64,000 bases of DNA, taken from the NCBI GenBank assembly GCA_019120315.1, contig DWVJ01000011.1:51588-115587 (forward strand), read 5' to 3'. This stretch comes from Candidatus Ruminococcus avistercoris. GTDB taxonomy: Bacteria; Bacillota; Clostridia; Lachnospirales; Lachnospiraceae. Positions 55,641-63,526 of this stretch are shown in pieces. The notes under the pieces are model-generated. The model worked only from the letters and a program-made list of their open reading frames with translations. It did no database searches and was not told where the DNA came from. The position numbers and the translations under genes were made by a program. How positions within the stretch are numbered: the stretch's first letter is position 1; each line of letters opens with the position of its first letter.

Positions 55641-56374
55641 AACGGGTGATGCTGGTGGTAGCATATGACGGCACCAATTACTGCGGATGGCAGATTCAGG
55701 CCAACGGCATTACCGTCCAGGAGGAATTGAACCGCTGCCTGTCAAAGCTGCTGAAGGAGCCTATTCAGACTGTGGGAGCCAGCCGGACAGATGCCGGCGT
55801 CCATGCCCTGGGGAATGTGGCGGTATTTGATACTGCGGCCAGAATGCCGGCGGAAAAGATTTCCTATGCGTTGAATACTTATCTGCCGGAGGATATCCGT
55901 ATCCAGTATTCTGCCGAGGTGGCGGCGGATTTTCATCCTCGCTACTGCGAGAGTGAAAAAACTTATGAGTATCGGATTTTGAACCGGCGTTTCCCTCTGC
56001 CGACACAAAGGCTGTATACGTATTTTTATCATTATAAGCTGGATGTGGAGAAGATGAGAGAAGGTGCATCTTTTCTCGTTGGCCGCCATGATTTTGCCAG
56101 TTTCTGCGGGGCCAATGCCCAGGTAAAATCCACAGTGCGGGAGGTAACCGGGATTGATATTGAAAAGAAGGACGATGTGATAACCATTCAGGTTCGCGGC
56201 CGCGGTTTTTTATACAACATGGTGCGCATTATCGCCGGCACTCTGATTGAGATCGGCAATGAACAGTATCCGCCGGAAAAGATGGGGGAGATACTGCGAG
56301 CCTGTGACCGGCAGCAGGCCGGACCGACAGCGCCCGCCTGCGGGCTGACGCTGAAGGAAATAAAATTTTTATGA
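55637..56374 (+). CDS. truA: tRNA pseudouridine synthase A
   Basis: 245 residues from the ATG at 55637 that overlaps the ecfT stop. The catalytic Asp is in GASRTDAGVHALGN (about residue 50), and AYDGTNYCGWQ begins the fold. It modifies U38-40 of tRNA anticodon arms. The usual downstream rplM-rpsI pair is here displaced by about 6.5 kb. A terminator follows. Confidence 0.97.
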   Translation: MKRVMLVVAYDGTNYCGWQIQANGITVQEELNRCLSKLLKEPIQTVGASRTDAGVHALGNVAVFDTAARMPAEKISYALNTYLPEDIRIQYSAEVAADFHPRYCESEKTYEYRILNRRFPLPTQRLYTYFYHYKLDVEKMREGASFLVGRHDFASFCGANAQVKSTVREVTGIDIEKKDDVITIQVRGRGFLYNMVRIIAGTLIEIGNEQYPPEKMGEILRACDRQQAGPTAPACGLTLKEIKFL

Positions 56375-56379
56375 GGACG

Positions 56380-56410
56380 AAAGGACTGTTCTGGCGAACG
56401 GTCCTTTTTT
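56380..56410 (+). terminator. Terminator of the ecf-truA operon
   Basis: AAAGGACTGTTC pairs with GAACGGTCCTTT (one G-U pair), followed by TTT. It ends the operon exactly where the accessory module begins. Confidence 0.85.
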
Positions 56411-56417
56411 GATGAAA

Positions 56418-56435
56418 TTCGTTACCGGTAACGAA
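56418..56435. promoter_or_regulatory. Perfect 18-bp palindrome, operator candidate
   Basis: TTCGTTACCGGTAACGAA is exactly self-complementary. Its core resembles LacI/GalR-family operators (the E. coli gluconate operators contain GTTACCGGTAAC, from memory). It lies 66 bases upstream of the -10 TATAAT (56501-56506) of the UroD operon. No LacI-family gene is in the window. Confidence 0.6.
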
Positions 56436-56500
56436 AACAAAGGAGAAAAGCACAGATTTTTTTGGTGAATGAACATATATCAGAAAAAGAGTCTGCCTTT

Positions 56501-56506
56501 TATAAT
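56501..56506 (+). promoter_or_regulatory. -10 element of the second UroD operon
   Basis: TATAAT, 35 bases before the ATG at 56542. The -35 region (TATCAG at 17-base spacing) is poor, as in activator-dependent promoters. Confidence 0.45.
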
Positions 56507-56541
56507 ATAAATCAGTTTAGTACTGTAGAAGGAGGCAAAAT

Positions 56542-57576
56542 ATGATTACTGCAAGAGAAAATATTCTGATGGCGTATCATCACGAAGAGCCATATTGGGT
56601 GCCGTCTCAGTATCTGGATCAAAATACCTGTGTGTATACCGCATCCAGGGAAGGCGCGCATGGATACGGCTGCGGACAGGTAGACTGTTTTGGCGTATCC
56701 TGGGATTTCATGCCTGGTATGGAAGGGCAGATGGTTACGCCGGGAACGAAACGTGTAGAAGATCTGACACAGTGGAGGGATGTGCTTCAAATGCCAAACC
56801 CAGAGGAGTGGGACTGGGAAGGCGGCGCGGCTCGTGATACGGCCAAATGGGACAGAGAGAATAAAATCAGTTCTGTCATAGTGATCAATGGTCTGTTTGA
56901 ACAGCTTCACACGCTGACGGGGTTTGAAGACGCTCTTTGCTATCTTTTGACGGAAAGAGAGGCGGTGGAGGATTTTCTGGATGAACTGACCAAATTAAGA
57001 ATTCGGCAGATTCAGCTGATAAAGAAATATTACCGGCCGGATAAAATTACCTTTCATGATGATTACGGCGAAGCGCGCAATATGTTCATGAACATAGAAA
57101 CCTGGAGGGAGATTTTTAAGCCGCGTCTGAGAAAAATTGTGGATGCCGTTCATGGCGAAGGCATGTTGTATGAACACCATTCCTGCGGCTATATTGCGCC
57201 TTTAATTGAAGATTTCATCGATTTGAAATTTGACGCTTTAAATCCGCTGCAGATCAGCAATAAACCTTATGAGCTGAAGAAAAAATACAGGAAAGATCTT
57301 TGTTTTGTAGGAGGATTCGATAATCAGGGAGTGTTGGACCGTCCGGGTGTGACCTATGAGGAACGGACAGAGGAAATACGAAAGACAGTCGAACTTATGG
57401 CGCCCGGAGGAAGCTGGATTGCCCATCCGGTTATGCTGGATCAGACCATAGGACTGGCCCTGGCAGACGTACTCTACGAGTATAATCAGCCATTGTGGGA
57501 TAAAGTGGGCTATGTTGCTCCGCCAAAGCCGCAGCAGGCTGGAACGGGTGTGTATACAGCCGGACATGAGAAATAA
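56542..57576 (+). CDS. UroD-family protein, methyltransferase-like
   Basis: 344 residues. UroD TIM barrel: ITARENILMAYHHEEPYWVP start, FHDDYG (171-176) and HHSCG with His213-x-Cys215. The distal ligand region reads GGSWIAHPV, where a His may replace the second Cys of MtaA/MtbA. It aligns without a gap to the UroD-family protein at 60297 over at least 215 residues (shared DWEG.AARDTAKWDRENK), so the two are close paralogues. First gene of an operon with two transporters and the second UroD; AGAAGGAGG before the ATG. Confidence 0.88.
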   Translation: MITARENILMAYHHEEPYWVPSQYLDQNTCVYTASREGAHGYGCGQVDCFGVSWDFMPGMEGQMVTPGTKRVEDLTQWRDVLQMPNPEEWDWEGGAARDTAKWDRENKISSVIVINGLFEQLHTLTGFEDALCYLLTEREAVEDFLDELTKLRIRQIQLIKKYYRPDKITFHDDYGEARNMFMNIETWREIFKPRLRKIVDAVHGEGMLYEHHSCGYIAPLIEDFIDLKFDALNPLQISNKPYELKKKYRKDLCFVGGFDNQGVLDRPGVTYEERTEEIRKTVELMAPGGSWIAHPVMLDQTIGLALADVLYEYNQPLWDKVGYVAPPKPQQAGTGVYTAGHEK

Positions 57577-57599
57577 ACGGTGAGATGGAGGGGATTGTT

Positions 57600-58907
57600 T
57601 TGACGGACAATATCATTATGGTGCTCGTGCTGGCAGCGCTGACGGCAACCGTAGTCTGGGGAATTGCCGTTAAAAACTGTAATATCGGCCTGATCGGAAT
57701 GGCTTTTGCGTTTATAATCGGCTCCTGGGCAGGCGGAGCGGATACGTATGAGATTATCAGTTACTGGCCCACCAGCATCATGTTTATTTTGATTGTCACC
57801 AGCTGGTTTTTCGGATACGCATCTTTAAACGGAACTTTGGCCGGTGTTGCGGACAGGATCGTCTATGCGACCAGAAAGGTTCCCTGGTTTTCGCCGATTT
57901 CTGTCTTTTTGACCAGTTTTATTATCTCGGGCCTGGGGATTGGCGTCTGGGGGATTGTCTTTGTGGCTCCCATCGGTTTTGTGATAGCAAAACGGGGAGA
58001 CTTTAATCCGCTGCTTGTGGTGATTGCGACGAATGTGGGAGCTTTGGCTACGGGAGGATTACAGTGGGTGGCGGGAGGCCCTACCAATGCGGGACTTTTG
58101 ATGGCCGCCGGCTGGGAAACAAAAGAGGCGTCAAAACTGGCGGTTCAATTTGGCTATGCGTCCATCGTGCCCTGCATAATTGCCTATCTGGTCTGTTATT
58201 TTTTGCTGAGAGGGTATAAGGCAAAGCGGGTGGAGATGGAAGCGCCGAAGCCTTTTACCACTGTGCAGAAAAAGACGCTGGCAGTGCTTCTGGCAGTCAT
58301 GCTGGCCAATATGCTTCCTTTGATCCTGTATTTCTTATGGCCCTGCAATGTTACGGTTTTTCTGAAAGATCACTGCAATATACAGTTTTGGTCCATCGTG
58401 GGAGCGATTGCCTGCATGGTGCTGAAACTGGGGGATGAGAAGGAAATTATAGAGAAAAAAATTCCCTGGAACGCGGTAATCCTGATCTGCGGCGTATCTA
58501 TGCTGATTCAGGTGGCGGTGCAGCATGGGCTTTCTGACGTGATCGGCAGCTGGATTAACTTGAATTTCCCCACTTGGATGATTCCGGCGGCATTCGCTTT
58601 GTTCGGAGGGCTTTTAAGCTTTTTCTGCAGCGCCATGTCAGTGGTTTATCCTTTGATGCTGCCTATGATTTATGGAATGATCGCCAATGGAAGTGAAGTC
58701 AGCGCCCTTGCCTGTGTGACAGCGCTGATCCTTACGGCATGCTATACAGGGATGTGCCCCTTCTCTCAGAACGGCGCGCTGATGCTGGCGTCTGCCGATG
58801 CGGAAACAAAAAACTATCTATTTTATCGAATGATCCTCTGGTCTGTGGTGCTGCTGGCGGTGAGCGTTGTTTACGGACTTCTGGGCGGCTATAACGTATG
58901 GGGATAG
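57600..58907 (+). CDS. SLC13/MatC-like dicarboxylate or anion permease
   Basis: 435 residues from the TTG at 57600, which has GGAGGGG 6 bases upstream; the ATG at 57585 has no good site. About 11 membrane helices. GLGIGVWGIVFVAPIGFVIAKRGDFNPLLVVIATNVGA resembles the MatC-type dicarboxylate carrier N-domain in the ion-transporter superfamily. It would import the organic anion handled by the flanking UroD proteins, mirroring the DASS-UroD pair at 12.3-14.8 kb. Substrate unknown. Confidence 0.82.
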   Translation: MTDNIIMVLVLAALTATVVWGIAVKNCNIGLIGMAFAFIIGSWAGGADTYEIISYWPTSIMFILIVTSWFFGYASLNGTLAGVADRIVYATRKVPWFSPISVFLTSFIISGLGIGVWGIVFVAPIGFVIAKRGDFNPLLVVIATNVGALATGGLQWVAGGPTNAGLLMAAGWETKEASKLAVQFGYASIVPCIIAYLVCYFLLRGYKAKRVEMEAPKPFTTVQKKTLAVLLAVMLANMLPLILYFLWPCNVTVFLKDHCNIQFWSIVGAIACMVLKLGDEKEIIEKKIPWNAVILICGVSMLIQVAVQHGLSDVIGSWINLNFPTWMIPAAFALFGGLLSFFCSAMSVVYPLMLPMIYGMIANGSEVSALACVTALILTACYTGMCPFSQNGALMLASADAETKNYLFYRMILWSVVLLAVSVVYGLLGGYNVWG

Positions 58908-58928
58908 AATAACGGGAGGAATCCATAT

Positions 58929-60281
58929 ATGAAAAAATTATCGACTTTAGTAAAATGGTCATTTGTACTGCCTACGTTGGGGCAGAATCTGTTTATCTAT
59001 CTGGAACTTTATTATATGTCTTACTTCCTGACAGATATCTGTCAGTTCCCTTTGAATACGGTCACATTTATTCTGACCAGTACGGCAGCGGTGGATCTGG
59101 TCTGGGTGTTTGTTACGGGAATTGTCCTGGAGAAATGTGATTTCAAGAAGATGGGGAAATACCGTGCCTGGTATGTGATAGGATCGCCGATTATCATTCT
59201 GTTTTTTGCTTTAATGTTTACAGATTTTGGTAATTCCGCAGCGGCAATGGCGGTTGTGGTCGTTTCTTTCTGTATCAAGACGCTGTTTCAGGACATCCAG
59301 TCTGCTGCAGTTACGGCACAGCTTTCTCAGATCTCTGATTCCCAGCAGGAGAGGACGACTCTTTCTGTAACGAGAAATATAGGAAGTGTTGCAGGACAGC
59401 TTCTGTTCTCGTTTGTCGGCGTTGCCACCATTACATTTTTCGGAAATGTATTTCATGTTACAGCGCTGGGATATACCGCTGCGGCCATTATCTTTACAAT
59501 CGTAAATGGAATCTGTCATATTGCGCTTTACTATATCACCAAAGACGTGCCGGTAGCAAAAACAGAAGAGAAAAAGGAAAAACTGTCCGTAGGGCGTATG
59601 TTTAAAATATTTGTGGAGAATCCTCCGCTGCTGATCTTATCTTTTGGTGATCTGCTTCGTTATACGGCGTATTTCCTGATTTCGTCTACGGCAGCCTATT
59701 ATTTTGCCGCAGTGTTAAAGGATTCTGCTTCTATGTCCATTTATCTTACGGCTCAGACTTGTATGGGCGTGGTGGCGGCTCTGGTGGTGGAGTTTATGAT
59801 CCGGGCTATGGGGAAAAAAGCGACATACGTATTATCCTGCCTCATGTACGGCGGCACAGCGGTGCTTATGTATTTCATCGGCGGTGAAGGAGCCACTGTT
59901 ATTTTCATTGTCGTGATGTCCATCGGCTCTTTCTTTAATAACTGCATCCGTGCCACAGTAACAGCTATGACGGCTGATACGGTTATCTATTCCATGTGGA
60001 AAAGCAATACCAATGCCCGCGGTTTTATTATGAGTATGACAAACATCCCGATTAAATTTGGATCTATGATAAAGAGCGTGATTCTTCCTGTGGGATTAAG
60101 CATTATCGGTTATCAGGCCGGTGTTGAAGCGACTCCGGAAGTTGCTCAGGGGATTGCGGTGATTATGTGTCTGGTAGCCGGGGGCAGCGTGGTTGTCTCA
60201 GGCCTGATCAATCTGTTTTTCTACAGCCTGACAGAAAAACGTGTAGATGAAATGACACAGGAAATCAATGAAAGAATGTAA
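58929..60281 (+). CDS. MFS transporter, GPH (glycoside-pentoside-hexuronide) symporter-like
   Basis: 450 residues with about 12 membrane helices. The pattern LVKWSFVLPTLGQNLFIYLELYYMSYFLTD and the loop KMGKYRAWYVIGSP correspond to GPH-family cation symporters, whose known substrates are glycosides and uronides. In this operon, it may take up a glycosylated or related form of the UroD substrate; that is inference. AACGGGAGGAATCC lies before the ATG, 21 bases after the permease. Confidence 0.85.
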   Translation: MKKLSTLVKWSFVLPTLGQNLFIYLELYYMSYFLTDICQFPLNTVTFILTSTAAVDLVWVFVTGIVLEKCDFKKMGKYRAWYVIGSPIIILFFALMFTDFGNSAAAMAVVVVSFCIKTLFQDIQSAAVTAQLSQISDSQQERTTLSVTRNIGSVAGQLLFSFVGVATITFFGNVFHVTALGYTAAAIIFTIVNGICHIALYYITKDVPVAKTEEKKEKLSVGRMFKIFVENPPLLILSFGDLLRYTAYFLISSTAAYYFAAVLKDSASMSIYLTAQTCMGVVAALVVEFMIRAMGKKATYVLSCLMYGGTAVLMYFIGGEGATVIFIVVMSIGSFFNNCIRATVTAMTADTVIYSMWKSNTNARGFIMSMTNIPIKFGSMIKSVILPVGLSIIGYQAGVEATPEVAQGIAVIMCLVAGGSVVVSGLINLFFYSLTEKRVDEMTQEINERM

Positions 60282-60296
60282 AAGGGAGAAATGACC

Positions 60297-61358
60297 ATGA
60301 AATTAACCGAACGTGATTGTACATTGTTGGCCTTGGAACATAAAGACACGCCATGGGTTCCGGCAACAGATACGGGACAGGACAGCTGTATACCTACTGT
60401 GTTGGAAGAAGGGGCCAGGGGTTATGGTATAACGACGGACTGGTTTGGCGTCAAATATCTGCTGCGGCCGGATCAGCCGGGCCCGATGCCGGTGGAGAGC
60501 GAGCCGAAAATCGAAGATATAGAGGACTGGAAAGATGTGGTGACTTTTCCCAATCTGGACGAGTATGACTGGGAAGGCTGTGCGGCACGGGATACGGCTA
60601 AGTGGGATCGGGAGAATAAGGTTTCAAATATTATTCTTATCAACGGTATGTTCGAAAGCCTTCATATGTTCTGCGGTTTCGAAAATGCGCTGTGTAATAT
60701 CATCACCAGTGAAGAGGCCTGTTATGATTTTATGGGTGCTATGGCTGATTATAAAATAGAAGTCATTCGCCGTGTAAAAAAATATTACAATGCGGATAAA
60801 ATTCAGTTCCATGATGATTATGCCAATAACGACGCTCTGTTCATGGATATCGCGCGGTGGCGCCGGTTGATAAAACCCCACTTGAAAAGGGTGGTGGACG
60901 CCACACATGAGTGCGGTATGTACTATGAGCATCATTCTTGTGGAAAGATCCACGATCTTGTGGGAGAGCTGACAGAACTGGGAGTTGATGCGTTAAACCC
61001 GGTACAGATCCAGAATAATCCGAAAAAGCTGAAGGATATGTATGGGGACATCCTCACATTGTCCGGCGGTTTTGACAACCAGGGCTGTCTTGACAGACCG
61101 GATGCTACCAGACAGGAAATCGAGGATTCTCTGAGAAATACGCTGGAAGTCATGGCGCCGGGAGGAAAATGGATTGCCAGAGTGAGTTTTTTGGATAAGG
61201 CCAAAGACCAGATATGGCTGGATGTGCTGGATGAATATAACCGGCCTTTAAAGGAGAAGTACGGGGTGAAGTGGACGCGGCATCAGGCTACTGGAAAAGA
61301 TCTTTACGATCTTTCTCAGAGGACGGGCTCCACCAGGAGAACAGAGCAGAGTATTTAA
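60297..61358 (+). CDS. UroD-family protein, methyltransferase-like
   Basis: 353 residues from the ATG at 60297 (GGGAG 8 bases upstream); the ATG at 60291 is too near the site. FHDDYA (171-176) and HHSCG with His213-x-Cys215, at the same numbering as the paralogue at 56542. The distal region reads GGKWIARVSFL, with neither Cys nor His, so the third metal ligand is absent or elsewhere. The two copies may form a heteromeric pair or act on different partners. The PucR gene follows after 98 bases. Confidence 0.88.
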   Translation: MKLTERDCTLLALEHKDTPWVPATDTGQDSCIPTVLEEGARGYGITTDWFGVKYLLRPDQPGPMPVESEPKIEDIEDWKDVVTFPNLDEYDWEGCAARDTAKWDRENKVSNIILINGMFESLHMFCGFENALCNIITSEEACYDFMGAMADYKIEVIRRVKKYYNADKIQFHDDYANNDALFMDIARWRRLIKPHLKRVVDATHECGMYYEHHSCGKIHDLVGELTELGVDALNPVQIQNNPKKLKDMYGDILTLSGGFDNQGCLDRPDATRQEIEDSLRNTLEVMAPGGKWIARVSFLDKAKDQIWLDVLDEYNRPLKEKYGVKWTRHQATGKDLYDLSQRTGSTRRTEQSI

Positions 61359-61362
61359 TGAG

Positions 61363-61400
61363 ATCGGTGTTTTGTGCGAAAAGTTGTGCAAAACACCGAT
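61363..61400 (+). repeat. Perfect 12-bp inverted repeat (14-nt centre) between UroD and PucR genes
   Basis: ATCGGTGTTTTG (61363-61374) and CAAAACACCGAT (61389-61400). No T-tract follows. It matches in geometry and in part in sequence (GTG..TTTG) the repeat at 10194-10229 in the other UroD-PucR junction. Confidence 0.75.
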
Positions 61401-61401
61401 A

Positions 61402-61428
61402 ATATGATATGATATGATATGATATAAT
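61402..61428 (+). repeat. 5-bp tandem repeat ending in an extended -10
   Basis: Four ATATG units and a fifth ending ATATA; the last unit creates TGATATAAT (61420-61428), a TGn-TATAAT extended -10 for the PucR gene 29 bases downstream. The repeat starts directly after the inverted repeat. Confidence 0.8.
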
Positions 61429-61456
61429 TCATTGACTGGCGTTAAGGGGAGACTGT

Positions 61457-62872
61457 ATGAGACTGAATATGTGGATGATTGCAAATTGTCTGGCGGTATT
61501 GGAACCAGAGCTTTACCTGAAAGAGTTTGAACCGGCTGTGATCAAAGGCGTGCGATTTTATTCTGCGGATGGATATGCGTATGTTTGCCAGAGAGGGGAT
61601 AAAGTTATGTGTTCCTTTGAAGAGGAGTACTTTCTTTTGTCAGGACTTTCCCTGGAAGTGGCCTGCGGTTTGATTCAGGATGTTTTCGATGTGTTTGATG
61701 CGTGGGAGAGTAAGGTAACGCGTTGGATGCAGCACATGGAATACCAAAAGATTGTGGATTCCTGCCATGCCTTTTTGCGAAATCCGCTGGTTTTGCTGGA
61801 CGCCAATTACAAAGCGATGGCTTTAAGCGGGCAATACGGCCCGGAAGATGTGGATGGAGAGTGGAAATATCTAAAAGAAAACGGTTTCAGTTCTATTAAA
61901 GTAGTGAAAGAACTGCGTGGAAGAAGTGCGGACAGCAATCTGCAGCGCATACGTCACCCGGACGCGGTGCTGCGCATAAAACTGGATGCATTCGGTTACG
62001 TGAACGTTTCTCAGAACATTTATTATGAAAATATTCTTTGCGGACGGTTTGTGATCATGGAGCGTTCCAGAGCAGTCAACTGCGGGGATATTACCCTGAT
62101 AAAAATGTTGGCAGAGTGGCTGGCGCCGTATATGAACAAGCTGAATTTTAATAACCGGTATACCGGTGGAAGCAGCGTGTTTTATCATCTTCTGAAGGGG
62201 AGAGAGACCGATCCTAAGATCCTGGAAATGGAACTTTGCTATTACGGGTGGGAAGCAGATGACGAATACAAACTGCTGATGCTTTTCTATCGCGACAAAA
62301 AGGCGGACGGAATGTTATTGCGCCTGCTGCGAAGCGCTCTGCTGCAGACGGTGCCGGCCTGTGTGACGGAAATATTTGACAACCGAATTGTTGTTATTAT
62401 GAATCAGTCCAGACAGAATGTGGATTATCTGACTGACAAAATAAAAGATATTGTAATGCACAATGACGCCTGCTGTTATGCCGGCCTGGAAGCGCCGGGG
62501 ATTCTGTCTCTGAATAAATTATATCATCAGTTATCACAAATGGACGGACTGCTGATGTGCGATAAAACACAGAGAGCTCTTTTTGAGTTCCAGGAATGTG
62601 CAGTAGCCTATATCCTGCGGGAAACAGATCTCCAACGGAAAATCTGCGCCATGTATCCGCCGATTCGTCAATGTTGGCTGAAAGGGGATGATAAAGAGGC
62701 GCTGGAGGCGATGCGTGTGTATCTGCTGAATAACCAGTCCATTGCGGAGACGGCAAAACAGCTGTATTTGCACAGGAATACACTGGTCTACCGTCTGCAG
62801 AAAATAAGAGCAAAACATGAAATTGGATCTGCAGGATCCGCAGAAAAGGCTGTATTACAGCGTGAGTTTTGA
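61457..62872 (+). CDS. PucR-family regulator, C-terminal tail altered by a frameshift
   Basis: 471 residues as encoded. An unassigned N-terminal half, a central CdaR/GGDEF-like region and a PucR HTH: SIAETAKQLYLHRNTLVYRLQKI. After KIRAKHE the frame reads IGSAGSAEKAVLQREF, unlike any PucR; the +1 frame continues as LDLQDPQKRLYYSVSFEMIRV to a stop at 62910-62912, which is the normal family end. So one extra base sits near 62819-62822. The DNA-binding helix is intact, so activity may survive. GGGGAGA precedes the ATG. It likely senses the substrate or product of the UroD operon upstream. Confidence 0.85.
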   Translation: MRLNMWMIANCLAVLEPELYLKEFEPAVIKGVRFYSADGYAYVCQRGDKVMCSFEEEYFLLSGLSLEVACGLIQDVFDVFDAWESKVTRWMQHMEYQKIVDSCHAFLRNPLVLLDANYKAMALSGQYGPEDVDGEWKYLKENGFSSIKVVKELRGRSADSNLQRIRHPDAVLRIKLDAFGYVNVSQNIYYENILCGRFVIMERSRAVNCGDITLIKMLAEWLAPYMNKLNFNNRYTGGSSVFYHLLKGRETDPKILEMELCYYGWEADDEYKLLMLFYRDKKADGMLLRLLRSALLQTVPACVTEIFDNRIVVIMNQSRQNVDYLTDKIKDIVMHNDACCYAGLEAPGILSLNKLYHQLSQMDGLLMCDKTQRALFEFQECAVAYILRETDLQRKICAMYPPIRQCWLKGDDKEALEAMRVYLLNNQSIAETAKQLYLHRNTLVYRLQKIRAKHEIGSAGSAEKAVLQREF

Positions 62873-62912
62873 AATGATACGCGTTTATGGAGAGGAACTG
62901 AATATACCGTAA
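62819..62912 (+). other. Out-of-frame remnant of the PucR C-terminus
   Basis: From 62823 the +1 frame encodes LDLQDPQKRLYYSV and on to EELNIP, matching LDLDNPRTRLYLLMSYQM of the PucR at 8609. The junction is CATGAAATTGG. It is not a known slippery heptamer. A true mutation, a sequencing error in the A-run or a translational shift are all possible. Confidence 0.8.
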
Positions 62913-62938
62913 AAAGAACGGAAAAAAGGAAAAAACTG

Positions 62939-62967
62939 TTGACACGCGTGGCCGCGTATAATATAAT
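62939..62967 (+). promoter_or_regulatory. Consensus promoter of rplM-rpsI
   Basis: TTGACA (62939-62944), exactly 17 bases, TATAAT (62962-62967). Full sigma-A consensus, as expected of a ribosomal protein operon. Confidence 0.9.
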
Positions 62968-62987
62968 TATTCAATGTGACAAAGTGC

Positions 62988-63026
62988 GTAAACGCCCGAT
63001 CCAATGCCCCGGTAGAGGTGTTTTAC
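62988..63026 (+). ncRNA. rplM leader hairpin (L13 leader candidate)
   Basis: The transcript leader of about 105 nt contains GTAAACGCC pairing with GGTGTTTTAC. Firmicutes rplM genes carry a structured L13 leader that binds L13 for feedback; this stem is in the right place but I cannot match it to a covariance model by eye. Confidence 0.4.
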
Positions 63027-63081
63027 AAATAGAAATTCACAGATGGTATTGTATGAAAATTGGTTAACAGGAGGGAAATCC

Positions 63082-63510
63082 ATGAACACTTATATGGCTA
63101 ATCCGGCTAAGATTGAAAGAAAATGGTATGTTGTGGATGCAGAAGGCTGCACGCTGGGCCGTCTGGCATCAGAAGTGGCAAAGGTTTTAAGAGGTAAAAA
63201 CAAACCGGTATTCACACCTCATATTGACACAGGCGATTATGTAATCGTTGTAAATGCAGATAAGATCAATGTAACAGGAAAGAAACTTGACCAGAAAATT
63301 TACTATCGTCATTCCGAGTATGTTGGCGGTATGAAAGAAACCACTCTGCGTGAAATGTTAGCGAAAAAACCGGAGCGAGTAATCGAGCTGGCAGTAAAGG
63401 GTATGCTTCCGAAGGGACCCCTTGGAAGACAGATGATCACCAAGCTTCACGTATATGCAGGACCTGAGCATAAACACGAAGCTCAGAAACCAGAAAAGTT
63501 AACATTTTAA
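63082..63510 (+). CDS. rplM: 50S ribosomal protein L13
   Basis: 142 residues from the ATG at 63082 (GGAGGGAAATCC upstream), the normal length. The sequence [26 protein letters not shown] and [19 protein letters not shown] are universal L13 blocks. Co-transcribed with rpsI 16 bases downstream. It is separated from truA by the accessory module. Confidence 0.99.
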   Translation: MNTYMANPAKIERKWYVVDAEGCTLGRLASEVAKVLRGKNKPVFTPHIDTGDYVIVVNADKINVTGKKLDQKIYYRHSEYVGGMKETTLREMLAKKPERVIELAVKGMLPKGPLGRQMITKLHVYAGPEHKHEAQKPEKLTF

Positions 63511-63526
63511 TAGGAGGTAAGAAACA

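Noticed and set aside
61402..61428. CRISPR-like or transposon-end reading of the 5-bp repeats
   Set aside because: Units are only 5 bp with no spacers, cas genes or terminal inverted repeats. It is a microsatellite.
56380..62938. Integrated mobile element carrying the second UroD module
   Set aside because: No integrase, transposase, att-like direct repeats or tRNA gene at either boundary; only the displaced synteny suggests insertion.
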